A stretch of DNA of 64,000 nt from Sabellastarte sp. h YS-2021 (lineage: Eukaryota; Annelida; Polychaeta; Sabellida; Sabellidae), in the NCBI GenBank assembly GCA_964017235.1, contig OZ024928.1:87539566-87603565 (forward strand), given 5' to 3'. A model generated the notes under the pieces. That model worked only from the letters and a program-made list of their open reading frames with translations. It searched no databases and was not told where the DNA came from. A program made the position numbers and the translations under genes. Shown here piece by piece: positions 43,784-56,702 of the stretch (its first letter is position 1; the number at the start of each line of letters is the position of its first letter).

Positions 43784-44960
43784 GACACTCAGAAATGCCT
43801 TGTTGATTGTTTTGAGTCCTTTGTGTCTCTGACAAAATATCAGAGATTCTTTCTCAAGAACTGACTCTTCTAAGCTTTCTGTTCCTTCAACTCCACCTCA
43901 ATTAAACTTTTTAAAAATTGTATCTGAATATGAAATCTTAAAGACTATGATCAAAATCTCCTACAGAATCTTTTTGTTGGACTTTTGGCCCATGTGTTTG
44001 GTTAAAGAGTACTTAGACATTCTTCTTCTGTCAGTTACTAAGTTTCTCAACCGGCCTCTCTCAGAAGATATTGTTCCATTTGTAGTTTTTTTCAAAAAGC
44101 TATTGTTCAAAAGGGCCTCACTACCACCTGATGAACTTAAGAACTATTGCCCTTTGTCTGGTTTGTGTTTCATCTCAAAATTTATTAACTGGGAGGTCGT
44201 TCTCAGTTAAGTGACTACATTATTTCTAATGGCCATGAGAATATCAATCAGTCACCTTACAAGCTTGGTTATTCAACTGAAACTGCATTGTTGTCGATGA
44301 AGAACAAAGTCCATCTTCCTGGTGATGAGGCTACTGCTGTTGTACTACTCGACTAATTGGGACCTTTTTTACACAACTGAACATGCTATTCTCCTAGACT
44401 ATCCGAGTTTTTGGTTCAGTGTGGTGTAATTTTGGGTTGGTTCAAGTCTTACCTCACTGTCTGCTCTCAATGCATCAAGATTGGCTCCATTCTCTCTGAG
44501 GCCAAGAAGCTCCTGTATAGTGTTTCCAAATGTGCTGTCCATGGTCAAATACTGTTCTCACTATACACTCCAACATCCGCTACCCCCCCCCCTGCAAATT
44601 TATTCGTAATTATCCTGACATACAGTTACAGTTTTATACAGAATACTCAGCTACGTATTTATCTTACATGCAAGAATGTAGCTCAAGCCTTTGACAAGTT
44701 GAAAAAATGTCTGGATGATGTCAAAAAGTGGTTGTCGGCAAACAAGTTGAAACTCAATTCTGATAAAACTAATTCATTATATTTAGAATCAAAGGTGCAA
44801 TGCTATTCCAGTCAATATATACTAAGAGATTTCCTCTCTCCTGTTTGGGCAGTCAGGGACCTTTCTGCGTAGTTCATTACGTGCTGTAAAAAGTACAATC
44901 AGAACTACTTTGTTTGATTTTACATTTTGTTTTGAATTTTGTGACCCCTTTCCTCAATGA
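43784..44960 (+). mobile_element. LINE RT remnant (L2/CR1-like)
   Basis: Broken frames encode KLLFKRASLPPDELKNY with a degenerate NYRPVS block, KSYLTVCSQCIKIGS, and a late RT part (VAQAFDKLKKCLDDVKKWL, NKLKLNSDKT). The YADD motif is not recognisable. It starts directly after element 2. Confidence 0.75.
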
Positions 44961-46189
44961 CTTTTATGAATTAAAATGACGTTGTATGACGGTAACACTA
45001 TGACAATGATACCCAGTGGAGCTGTATCCTAAAAGACTTGATTAAATGCTGGAAGAGTATTAAAACAAATAGATAACACAGTGTGATGAAACAGGTGTTG
45101 AGTTGAGACAATAAGGCTTTGATATTAGGTGAAATTCCTGCAGAATCTTTCTAACTATAAACACTTCATTTCATTTTATTTATGAAGTGGAATATAATAA
45201 CTGTACATAGTGCTAATAAAAACATTTTTTGCAAGATTACGTTTTGAGAACACATGCTCAGTGTGGTATTGAATAAATATGCGATAGGTTATTTACCATT
45301 AAAGTAAGCTTTTTGCAAGACTCTTACATTGTAATACATGTATATATTTTGAAACTTATTGATATTTATCTTATTTATTACTTAACTAGATTTCAGGTGC
45401 AATAATCCTTAGCAATAATGCATCAATATATGAGCGCTTACAAAATCAACATAATTTTCAGTAAAATAGTGTTTACATGTATTAACATAACACTAATTTT
45501 TGGCTCCAATGTTGAACGCCTTTTTTGAAAAAAAAAGAATTAACCTGTTTCCCCTCAAAATATTATTACTTCTTTAAAGCAACAAAGGACTCCAAATAAT
45601 GACCTACAACCATGTGTATGCAGAGCAACATATTTTAACATATTGTCTAGCTTTAGTGAAACAAAGATTTCCACCATCAGTTAAGTAAATGTTTCACAGG
45701 GTTCTTACAATCTATTAGGATTACTTCTATATCCCATATCACAAGGTCATGTGTTCAGGTGTCATTCCATAATCTCATTGGTTACTCCAATTTTCCGGGG
45801 GCTACTTTTACACTACTTCCTCTAAGATGCTTTGCTTAAAGGTATTAAGAACAACTGATGCTGAGTTGAGATAAATTGGTGCTTACTTCTGTACAATTGA
45901 GAACTTTGAGCAGTTATATTTGCAAATAGTTTTTAATATTTTGCAGCCTGGTAATCTGTTCTTTATAAATCATTTGGTTAGAGGTGTGTATGTTACTCTG
46001 CATATTTTATCTGTATATCATGGCAGGGAAGAATCACTGGTACGAAAACATAGCATAGTACTTTAGTGTGAGCCAGAAATCCTCTGGTCTGCTTGTGAGG
46101 ACCCCGGTGGGGTTAGAATAATGGCCTGATATTAACTGTCAAAGTTTGTGACATTTGTATAACCTATAACATATGTAAAAATATGAGAC
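44961..46189. other. No gene seen
   Basis: A+T-rich unique sequence. No shared repeat or credible frame found. Confidence 0.4.
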
Positions 46190-46192
46190 TAA

Positions 46193-46921
46193 TGCCCCTG
46201 TTCCACCAAAGGATTAAGCCCCGATTGGGTCTGGGACCCTTAATCGTGGACAGTCTTGGAAAAAAATGGAAAAAAATTGACCAATGGACTGCAAAACAGA
46301 ATCGATATGAAGGTCTGGGATTAAGTACAGATCGACCTCAGGAAGCCTCAGGACGCCTCAGGCGGCCCCAGACAGTCCCTAACTGGTCTGGGACTAAGAA
46401 CCGACTAAGCCATTTTTCTGGTCGGTTTGAACCACGATCTTGTCGTAGACAAACCGACTGGGTCCCAGGACGCCTCAGGCCTCCTGGGACTAAGCCCCGA
46501 CTAACCCAGGATTAAGTCCCGACCCCACAAGGTGTCCTGAGGCGTCCCCAGGCGTCCCCAGACCGAGATAGCCGATTTTTGTTTTGCAATGGGACTAAGG
46601 GTCGCAGGAAGCCTGGGACTAAGAATAGAGGGTCTGGGACTAAGGGTCGGCGACTAAGGGTCGCAGGCGGCCTGGGACAGCATAGGACTGTGTAAATTTG
46701 GTCTGAGGAGGCCTGAGGAAGCCTGGGACTGGACATTTTGTTTATGGCGGGAAAAAATAATCGGTTGGGGTCGGGAGAAATATCAAACATGTTTGATATT
46801 TCTCACGGCCCCAACCGACCACAACCGACCCTTACAGGAAGCCTGGGACTAAGCAAATTTTTGAAACCGACCATCAAAAACCCTTAATCGGGAACCTTAG
46901 TCGTGTGGTGGAACACCCACA
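46193..46921. mobile_element. Short non-autonomous Harbinger derivative 2 (729 bp)
   Basis: The same two TIRs as the 5-kb element, with perfect TAA target duplications at 46190-46192 and 46922-46924. The internal join near 46589 is the same as in the copy at 31106-31803 (GATTTTTGTTTTGCAA to TGGGACTAAGG), so both come from one deletion derivative. Confidence 0.93.
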
Positions 46922-47185
46922 TAAGATATTCTAGTTTGCATTTTGGTGATCTCAGTTTTGAGGTGGTTACAGGCTAGTTTCTTTCTTTTGACATTCAAGG
47001 TTCAAATGTAAGTTTTGACTTTGGGTAGGGAGAGTTTGCAGCTACTAAATAACACCAAATGAAATGGAAATCCCAATAAAGGATGTGTTGGCTTTTTTAT
47101 TTATGTACAGAATAAATAAAATCCTTTCCTACTTTCCCAGATATTCACTGTGTAGTGGTGGATCAGTAGTTTTTAGAATTTCACT

Positions 47186-48290
47186 GTATCTTTGAAACTG
47201 CCACTCTAGCTTACAAGTTTCTTCACAATGGTCATCCTGACATCAAATACCACTTTTATGCAGATGACACGCAGTTGTTTATTCATATGTCTCACAAAAA
47301 TACAGCCCTGGCTTTTGACAAACTGAATTCATGTCTTCTGGATGTTCAGAAATGGATGTCGTCAAGTATGCTCAAATTAAATCCTGACAAAACAGAGTTT
47401 ATCATCTTTGGATCCCATGCTCAACTCAAGAAATTAGATCCCTATCTCCCAGTTAGGATATTTGGTAATTTTATGCATCCAGCAGTTGTTGTAAAGAACC
47501 TTGGTGTCTGGTTTGATGCTAATTTCTCCTTTGCTGATCATGTCCGCAATATTTGTAAGACATGCTTCATTCAAATTCGTGATCTCAGGCGGGTTAGAAT
47601 GCACTTGACTGATGAGGCTGCTATCCTGGCAGCCAATGCCTTAATGACCAGTCGCTATGATGACTGCAACCCTCTCTTCAGGAGTTTGTCCAGTCTCAAC
47701 ATGCGCAAACTACAGTGCATTCAAAACACACTTGCTAGGATTGTCACAAACTGAAACAAATACACACGGGCATCTCTCAAATGACTCCATTGGCTCCCAG
47801 TTGAATTTCGTTGTATCTTCAAAACTGCCACTCTAGTTTACAAGTTTCTTCACAATGGTCATCCCAGTTACTTTGGTCCTCTTTTGTTTACTCGTTGTGG
47901 ACGATATAGTACAAGATATAACCATCCAGATAAAAGGTTCTTGGAGGTTCCTCAATTCTGTCCATCTGTACATAAATAAAAAAATCACTTTGGCCACAGC
48001 TTTGCTTTTGATGCTCCCACGGTTTGGAGTCATTTGCCTGATGAGGTCTGTTCTGCCCCAACTCTCACCTGTTTCAGGAAAAGGTTAAAATCATATCTCT
48101 TCAAAAAGGCATTTCCAACTTAGCATACACTCTATCCGGCGTCTCTGTGGTACTGGACCTATATGCAATGGTGGTAGCAATGGCTATGGACAGATGATTT
48201 TTTGAATTTGATTTTGGTGTTGAGCCTTAGAGTCTGTCTAGCAGAGATTAAGTGCTATAAAAGTACAGAATAGAATAGAATAGTTGAAAG
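47186..48290 (+). mobile_element. LINE RT remnant with rearranged start
   Basis: A 159-residue open frame (47275-47754) follows a YADD box (FYADDTQLF near 47260): CLLDVQKWMSSSMLKLNPDK, VVVKNLGVWFDANFSF and CIQNTLARIVTN. Broken frames continue to LHWLPVEFR and FRKRLKSYLFKKAF. The first ~59 bp (47186-47244) repeat a part of the ORF found at 47812-47870, so a later piece of the gene is fused before the YADD region. L2/CR1-like. Confidence 0.78.
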
Positions 48291-50300
48291 ACACTTACCT
48301 CCATCTTGTTGCATTGGGGAAAAGAATTATAGCCCTGACTATGAAGGGGAATATTAAAAGTTGCTTACTGAAGTTGCATGGTGCACATTGCAGAATCGCA
48401 ACCAACTACTGTGCTCTACAGTCTACATTCTCCAACTTTTCTACATTTTCTGCTGAGAGATTATTATCTTCAAACTTCAAATTCCCCCTACCGGTTTCCA
48501 TACTACCCTCAGTGGTATAACCCGCAAAATAGGCTGAAGGCACTTTATTTATTTATTCATTTATTTATTTACCTATTTGTTTATTTATGTTGTGTTTCAC
48601 ATCATGCCTCGTACCTTATCGGCTATATTGTGATGGGTAGTTTGAAGGACAGAAGAAGCCAGTACGTACAGTTGAAAAAGGTTCTGTACTGCAACCTGCC
48701 CAGCAAGGATAAGCAACAACAAGGATCAGACCAGGATTTAGATACCCTACTGAAGAAAACCTTATAATCGCTGATGCTTTCCATCTTTATATCATCCACA
48801 AAAGTAGATTCATGACGTCATTTCACAATGAAGGAACTACATTAGTTCAGATTTCTACACAGCTAACTACCAGTTACAACTACAAGCTACAAGTTTTAAT
48901 CACCAATAGTAAGTTTATACTTGATAAAGACATTTGGACAGAGTATAGGTCTTGCAGCATCATTGTGTGATCTCAATTTGACCTTGGACTTTGCTAAAAT
49001 CTTGTATAGGCTATATCTTGAAAACCAAGAGGTGTAGGAAGGGGGTACTTGGCAGAGATATTAGTTGGGAGTGCAGAGGTGCAACTTTATGCTGTGGCCT
49101 TAGTTTGGAAGTGTTATTTCTCCTGCACCTTTACACATTTTTTTGTTCCGAAAGACTCCTTATCTTTGTACTCTTTGTACTTTTTCATCACTTCTACATC
49201 TTATGGTGTCCAATGCAATTTTCCCAGTCTATGAGGGTATGGGAATCTCTAATGCTATTTTTACACTGTTTCTTTTGTTGTTTTGATTTTTTAGGATTAA
49301 GTTTTATCATAAGTGAACAAACAGTACATTTGTATAGTCAGTTAGGGCCTGGCAACAATGATTAAATGATCAAGATCATTTACTTGTTATCAATGTGACA
49401 TGGAAATAATAGAATGTGGAATATTTATTGAACGAAAGACAGAAACAGACAAGTGTTTTTGACACAAAATAATATCTATTATCGTTATCATCAACCTAAG
49501 GTATGATATATTGAGAATGAGTTATACTTTCAGCTAAATTTATTGAAAATTAATAAAGCAATATAGCGCAAAATTATACAAATATTATACAACTACAATG
49601 ATAGCTGGCCCTTTTACACTGCAAAAGTCACATGAATCCTTCTCTAGTGTTTTTACAGACGGGGTACCTGGATATTTTTGAAAAGGTCAACCATGCTGTT
49701 ATTAATGCTGTTCCTTCAGAAGGAATAGCCCAAATTTTCAATTAATTACTCTCAGTACTGTAGGTCAAAGTGCTTCCTATTGACTCAAGCTTTCATAATA
49801 ATTTAAGACACTATTGCCAAACCCTGTTTATCTTATGTTTAGTAGACTGTATGATAACTTATCAACCACGATTACAAAATAACTCTACTTTGTTGTGTTT
49901 CAATTACATTCCTTTTATCTCTACATTAATAACTTCAGAAGTTTTTTCATCAATGTTTCCTTAAGATAGACAGAGATATATTTATATTGAACAAAACACA
50001 TATGTTGGCTAAATATTACATATGCATAGGTAATTTATTTTCAGTATGTCCTCTATAATCCTTTAGCCTTTGAGACAAAGTATTACTTGAATTGAGTAAA
50101 CTTCACTCTTTTAGTTTGTCTTTTTTCCCTTTTGTTCTCATATACCAATAAGATTCAGCTAATATAGCAACAGAGTAATCTGTATACTACAATACTCTTT
50201 AGTTATCAAGTACAATTTGCATATGTATTACAAATAATTCCATTTTATTATGTCTCACATATATTCCTTTTTTTCTCTGCATTTATAACATCTGATGCTT
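48291..50300. other. No gene seen
   Basis: A+T-rich with TTTA repeats near 48542-48590. Several small frames, none resembling a known protein. TTTATT at 50243-50248 gives AATAAA on the minus strand about 250 bp past the GPCR stop. Confidence 0.4.
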
Positions 50301-50495
50301 TTTCACCAATGTTTCTTTAACATGGACATATATTGAACAAAACACATATATATGAATTGAGTAAATAAAGAACCATCTGTGATGCAAAACATTCCAGTCC
50401 ATTTTTTTGCACAGTAGGCCAAATTTAATGTGCTGTACAATATTTTGTTCTTACATCTAAAATATAAGTTGACTAATTCTTCAATGCCAAACACA

Positions 50496-51297
50496 TCAAG
50501 TCTGAGACTCAGCAATGGTCTTGTACAGGTTACCTTGTTCTGAGTGCAGTGCAACTTTTGTGTAAAGGTACTTCCCATTGGAAGTTCTACTAACCATAGT
50601 ATCCACACAGGAGTCACCAGAATCTAAAGGCACTCTCTCATTCTTACCATTGTTATCCTTACCCCTCCGCCAAGGCAGGACAAAGATCTTTTTGAACTTC
50701 AGCCGGAATGCCTGACTGAAGATGCAGTAGAGAATAGGATTTGAAGCAGAGTTGACGTAACCAAGTGCAGTGACAAACACTAGGAATATCCAGGTTTCTG
50801 GGAAAGGTGTATTTGAGAAGGTTTTGTAGAACAGCAACACCTGATGTGGAGAATAACTCAGGAAGTAGATTACAACACTGGCTATCAGCATCTTGACCAC
50901 ACCTTTTCGTTGCTTGATGGTGTCTGACGCTTTTTGCTTTTGCACACCATTCCTGAAGGTGATCTGCTTTCGGTGTAGTGTCTTTGTTCCAGCAAACAGG
51001 TGCATACTTGTAATTGTGTAACAGACTATCTGTAGAACTACAGGGATAAGGTAAAAGAGTGAGAACTCGATGTATTTGAATGCCACAAGGTATTTCAGAC
51101 TCTCCATTGGTGTGCCAGGAAATCTCAGAGAACAGAAGTGTATATCTGGCTTCAGAGGAGGTGTGATTAACTGATTGAAAATGGCCACCGGAAGTCCCAT
51201 CAGTATGGTGCAAGGCCACATCAAAGTAATCATCAGAATGGTACGTCTCCTGCTGCAAAGAATGTGAGCTTTCATTGGGTGGACTATGGCTATGTAC
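50496..51297 (-). CDS. Class A (rhodopsin-like) peptide-type GPCR, last exon
   Basis: A G-protein-coupled receptor of the plasma membrane; this exon covers from the DRY arginine through TM4 to TM7 and the tail (267 codons with stop). The acceptor TTTTTCTTTTCAG precedes G-TAC-ATA, so the intron splits the Arg codon of the DRY motif (phase 2), giving RYIAIVHPMKAH. Visible are TM4 (MITLMWPCTILMGLPVAIF), the loop-2 Cys in HFCSLRFPG, TM5, TM6 with SYSPHQVLLFY and TM7 NSASNPILYCIFSQAFR. The tail is rich in Lys, Ser and Asn. The IAI-HP-KA pattern recalls TRH-receptor-like neuropeptide receptors, but the ligand is unknown. TM6 lacks the usual CWxP Trp. The exon with TM1-TM3 was not found in the window. 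Confidence 0.85.
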
Positions 51298-52500
51298 CTG
51301 AAAAGAAAAATAGGGTATATGCATGTGCTATAGTTTTATCAGCATAAATACACCAAACTGATGACCCTATGTAACATACTCAGAGATAACTCTTATTTAC
51401 ACATAAAAAAACAAGGAAAAAAGTCGAAATCAAATCAGAAATAACAAAATACTGTTCATTTCAACTAGAGCTGTACATTGTATGATAACTTCTAATATGA
51501 TGAGATTTAAACGAATTCTTCAAAATGAAAAAAGTCTTATGTGGACTCATATTATTGTCAGACATATATGCAAGGTACATTTGAGTAGTTCTAACTTTAT
51601 TGTCATATTAATTTGTGTTGTGTCATCATTGGCGAGCACATGCCTTCAGTTAGCTAGTTTTGGATTTGTTAAGGTACTGACGAATGAATTAAGGCTAATT
51701 TCTTTCTTCCGTGGTATATCAAGAGCAGAGAAATGTGACATGGGTTTATAGAAGTCCATTTGAGTCAATTTAGGAAGAATTTAACTTTCAACTACAAACC
51801 AAAATTATGTGACAATTAAATGCTATACAGAATACAAGCTACTGTCACCCCTAGATGGTAAATTATAAAAACACCAAACAAAATCAAAGAAAAAACTAGT
51901 GCATTAGAATGAGGGATCGCATACAAGAAGCAATTGTATTACAAAACAATTGTCATGTGAAATGTCACACTTTCATTCACAAAGTGATCTGAAAGTCCCA
52001 GTATGTGCTTTTGTTGGGGCTTGACACAGTCTTTTATTTGTATTGTAAAATAAAAACTTTTTCAAAAACCATAAATATGATGATACTATTACATAGCTTT
52101 GCAACAAAACTGCAATTAACCTTTATTGTCGATGAGCAATTTATCACACTGATGCCCTTTAAAACATTTTAATTAATTACGTTGAAAAACATTTATGAAA
52201 GAAAACATTTAAATGTTAACTGGAGAGACTGTTTCTGCACATTGTTGTCTTAAATGTTTGACACAAGTCAAATCTATTAGTTCATCAAATGAAGGGATAT
52301 GCCTTTCTAATCTAATCTGCTGCTTTGCAGGCGCAATATCTTCCCCACAAAGGGGGACTCAGTGTGCTAGTTAACAAAAATAATTTATCTTAAGGAGAGT
52401 TGAGGGGTGGTCAAGGTCAGTGATCTAAAGTTATGTGTGTAACCAGGAGGGAAGGGGACTAAGTTAACTGGAGTTGGAAAGGTGGAATTTGAGGTGTCTC
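51298..52500. other. GPCR intron or upstream DNA; no gene seen
   Basis: No second GPCR exon could be identified here. A plus-strand 89-codon frame at 51482-51751 has no recognisable domain. Confidence 0.4.
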
Positions 52501-53437
52501 CCGAATGATGTGACAGAGGGGCTATTTCTTATTTGGAAGGGGAAAGAGTTCTAAAGAACTGGGGCATAGTGACTAAAAGAATTAGAAAAGTGTTTGATTG
52601 ATTTATGGACTCTACGGTCAAAAGTGGCGGTATGCAGGAACTTAAGTTTGGGGGTGCTTTGCCTTGTATTTCTGGTAGGGTGTAGGGATGAATTAATTCT
52701 CTTAGGTAAACTGGTTGACCTTGGTTGAGAATTTTGTATGTAATGAGGTCTATTTTAAATTGTATCCGGGATCTGACTGGGAGCCAATGGAGTTTTTTCA
52801 GTTTAGGGGTAATGTGTGAGAATTTAGGGGAATGGGTGACGACCCTGCAGAGTGAGTTTTGGACCCGCTGAAATCTCCTTAACTCAAAATCAGTGAGTGA
52901 TGTGAACAGGTAGTTGCAATAGTGCAAACTCCTGCTCATCAAAGTATTTGCTAAAAGAACTGATATTTTAAGGTCTAGAAGGGGACAAATTCTGTAGAGA
53001 TCTCTAGCATGAACTCTGGTAGACTTTATGACCTATGACACATGGTCTAAGAGAGTGAAATTTGAATCAAACACCACTCCGAGGTTCTTGACACTTTGTG
53101 TTGGTGAGACCTGATTACCAAGATTATTGATTAGAAAGTGAAGAAGGATTTTTATGGTTATTTTTGGAGCCTATCAAAATAAACTTAATTTTGTCAGGGT
53201 TCAGTTTTAAGTTATTTGTGGACATGAAATTTTGAATGTCGTTTAACCAGTTCTTTAGTGTTTGTATAGAGTGAGAGAAATTTGCTGGTGAGAGTGTTAT
53301 ATATAACTGGGTATCATTGGCGTGGAAGTGGTAATTAATACTACTGTGAGAGTGAATGATTGAGCTGATTTGGTTTGCATAGGGATAAAAAAGTATTGGA
53401 CCTAGGACAGAGCCCTGAGGCACCCCAAACTGGAGCA

Positions 53438-53770
53438 CATTATATTATTATTATTATTATGTATTTATACTCAGCACAATATCTCCATGTACTACAGGAC
53501 TCAAAGCGCTATTTAACCAATCCAACTGTACAGGTACAGCCCAACTCACAAGTAACTGACATTCCCCTAACTTGAAGATAGAGGCTCAAGGATGACCATT
53601 TATCAACGTCCTTGAGGTTCTTTAACCTGCCACTGGGGATAGGACCCAATGACAGAGGACCACCATTTTAAGTGGTCATCCAAGCCACTATGTATCTGCC
53701 TGTACCTGGGATTGAACCCACGTCCTCTGAGTTCCTAGACAAGTGTGTTACCCGCTAGGCCACAGTGGCA
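53438..53770 (-). mobile_element. tRNA-derived SINE, copy 2, with target duplication
   Basis: Nearly identical to 6745-7067. Flanked by GAGCA at 53433-53437 and 53771-53775. Removing it and one GAGCA restores the LINE reading frame across the GVPQGS box. A and B boxes lie at its minus-strand head. Confidence 0.87.
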
Positions 53771-54011
53771 GAGCAGGATGTGAGACTGTGCTACCTACCT
53801 TGACCGAGTGTGTCCTTCCTGACAGGTATAATTTGAACCAGCAGAGTGCTAGTTCACTGATTCCATAGTAAGCATTAAGTATGTCAACGAGAATGGTGTG
53901 GTCAATGGTATTGAAGGCGGTGGATGGATCCAATAAGGTGAGAGCTGTGACAGACCCTTTGGCCATGTTGAGAAGAAGATCGTTTTTAATATTAAGGAGG
54001 GCACTTTCAGT

Positions 54012-54817
54012 TAGTGATCTCAATGGGTATCCGGATATCCGGGTACCCGACCCTGAACATTTACCCGAATCCGAAATCACATACCCGAGTACCCGAATCT
54101 AAGCTCTATTGCTGTTAATATCGCCCGCGTTGGCTGACTGAGTACAGACATATCTCGACTTCATAAATTCACCTAAGAATGAAACTATTCAATTAAAATG
54201 CACAAGAATATTGATTTCTCACCCTTGTACACCATTTATAGTATTTTATGTGTCTTTAATTTTGGTTGTTTATGCATTGTCAAATGCCAGTAAACTTGGA
54301 AAATCGTCAGTATATCAACACAGTTACATAATTCCGAGTACATAAAATTCTGTATATTAGCTATATAGCGACATGCACTCCTTAAATAAATACGAGTACA
54401 ATATTTTCAGACAGTTGTTGATAATTTTGCATTTATAAAATTCACTTACAAACCTGATATAAAAAATGAAGTTTCAATTCCGAAACTACATTCGAGCAAT
54501 AGTGTAATGCCCTCGTGAAAGCTGGGTGATAGGTCATGTGACTCCATTTTTATATAAACAACTGTGTTTTGAATGTACAGAAGTCTTTTTTATTTAACAT
54601 TTCTTCCGTGTGATACTGTTTTGAATGCAAAAAAAGGTGGCCGACAAGAAATAAAGTAAATGGTTGGATCCCATTATTTGTGTGAGTTTGAAGTCTGTAA
54701 ATGTGTAGATTTTTGTAGAATCAGCTATTATCGCCCATTGGCACGAGTACCTGGGTACCCGCCCATTGAAATCACTACCTACCTGATCCCACTGAAAAGG
54801 GTTTATTGAGAACCCTA
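54012..54817. mobile_element. hAT-like element, non-autonomous (806 bp)
   Basis: Flanked by 8-bp duplications CTTTCAGT at 54004-54011 and 54818-54825. Ends are TAGTGATCTCAAT and, inverted, TAGGGTTCTCAAT (11 of 13 equal). Eight-bp duplications and TAG-type ends fit the hAT superfamily. A subterminal inverted copy of TAGTGATTTCAATGGG lies at about 54756-54773. TACCCG-type phrases near both ends recur. No transposase frame is present. Confidence 0.8.
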
Positions 54818-55370
54818 CTTTCAGTAGAGTGATGTTCTCTATAAGCATATTGGAAAGTGGTCATAAGAAAGGCTTCATCAAGGTGAGTTTGTAGCTGGAC
54901 TGCTACTACCATTTCAAGTGTCTTTGAAATAAAGTTAAGATTAGAGACAGGCCTGTAATTTTTGAAAATATCTCTGTCTAAGGATGATTTATTGAGGATT
55001 GGGGCAACATGGGCCTGGTTGAAGAAATTAGGACACTTACCTTGTTCAAGAGAGGCATTGATTATTGAAGTGATGGGGGTGATGAGGATGTCCAGATAAT
55101 CAAGGACAAGAAAAGAGGATCAAGGGGACATGATTAACTTGGAGAGTTCATAATGATTTTCATAACTTTATAATTGGTTACAGTAAAAAAAGTGGAAAAA
55201 TGGGGGAGGAGAGTCTGGGGTGATGTATTGAGAACTCAGGGAAGCAGGGAAAGTTGAGTGGATTTTTTTCAATATTTTTTTCTGTGAAGAACTCCACAAA
55301 TCTGTCAGCCAAAAGCTGAGGAGGATTTATTGATGGGAGTAACTTGGCTGGTAGTCTGTGTAACACATCG

Positions 55371-56161
55371 CCTAGGACTCACCATAATTTATGTGGGTTT
55401 TGGGGTCATTGTCCTGGTTCCCATTTATGTTTGACAGCAAAGTGCAAACATTTCTACCAGTGTTATATAGATAATTATTATAAATACATATTAAATTCGT
55501 CCATAATATAGTCACAAGTATTTGTAAATATTTCCTTACAGTCAGTTGGACTTGAATCACTAGTATATCCCTTTTCAATCTGCAGGTGATAAGACCAAGA
55601 AAAGACCAAAAAAATGTATGATTACTTTTTACTTTAGATTTTGTTCAAACATATTTAGAACACATTTTGTAAATAACATATCTTTTGTCTTATGATGTTT
55701 CTTAAAGGATACTAATGAGGGGTTGGTTATTATGAAACGAGAGCCATTTCTAAGAATCAGTTATTAAATATTCAATACAATGGCTTTTCTTATTTCTGCC
55801 ATAAGCAATCATAAAATGTATACTGGTTAACCATTCCCAACAATAACCAACTACAGTAGATTGGTTAATAATCATAAGGTGTGCTGCTTGGGCTGAAAAC
55901 TGCTCTATCTGTATCGGTCTCACAATAACTGGCCCAAATCTATATACCTACATTTTAATGTTAACCAAGTGGTAGTATATATAAGGTAAATATGGCAATT
56001 GAATTAAACAAATTTATCAAAAGCGAGAAAGCACTCATAGAGTGCAGGTCTCCACTGGGGGCATTTCAGAAAAAATCACGACATTTTTTTTATATCCACA
56101 ATATGATCGGGATCTCTCTTAAAATGCAATTCCTTCTTCCTTTCTGTTTCATTAACATCTG
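55371..56161. other. No gene seen
   Basis: A+T-rich unique sequence upstream of the LINE remnant. Nothing supported. Confidence 0.4.
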
Positions 56162-56702
56162 CTCAGTCCTTTTCAAGTATTCTTAACCAGTAAACCAAAG
56201 CCATTGAAAATACTTTGAAATTGGAATCTTTGAGAATTGGGGACTTTTTTTCTGTATACAAAATAGGATCCAGGTCTTTCCCCAAATTAAATCACTTCAT
56301 TCGGCCAGGCCCTGTCCAAATAAACCATTTCAGAAAAGTTCTTTACTTTTGGAGCATTGGAATCAAAGAAACAGACAGACAAACGGACACACCCAAAATA
56401 TACCCTCCTGGAGGCAGTAATAATATGTCCATCTCAGTCCTTTTCAAGTATTCTTAACCAGTAAACCAAAGCCATTGAAAATACTTTGAATTTGGAATCT
56501 TTGAGAATTGGGGACTTTCTTCTGTATACAGAATAGGATCCAGCTCTTTCCCCAAATTAAATCACTTCATTCGGCCAGGCCCTGTCCAAATAAACCATTT
56601 CAGAAAAGTTCTTTACTTTTGGAGCATTAGAATCAAAGAAACAGACAGGCAAACGGACACACCCAAAATATAACCTCCTGGAGGCAGTAATAATATGTCC
56701 AT
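56162..56702. repeat. 271-bp tandem duplication
   Basis: 56162-56432 and 56433-56702 are nearly identical and adjacent, each starting CTCAGTCCTTTTCAAG and ending ATATGTCCAT. The third unit begins (CTCA at 56703) but diverges at once. Confidence 0.95.

Larger units (their letters stand above)
52500..55370 (-). mobile_element. L2/CR1-type LINE ORF2, degenerate and twice interrupted
   Basis: Minus-strand blocks in order are KNYRPVSNLNFISKTLE (near 54950), a STESALLNIKNDLLLN stretch, LLDPSTAFNTIDHTIL, FKLYLSGRTHSVKVGS, then FGVPQGSVLGPILF, a YADD position reading HANDTQLYITL, NNLKLNPDK, and LKKLHWLPVRSRIQFKIDL (near 52800). This is the order of an L2/CR1 reverse transcriptase. A SINE (53438-53770) and a hAT-like element (54012-54817) are inserted. 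YADD has decayed to HAND and several stops are present. Confidence 0.87.
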
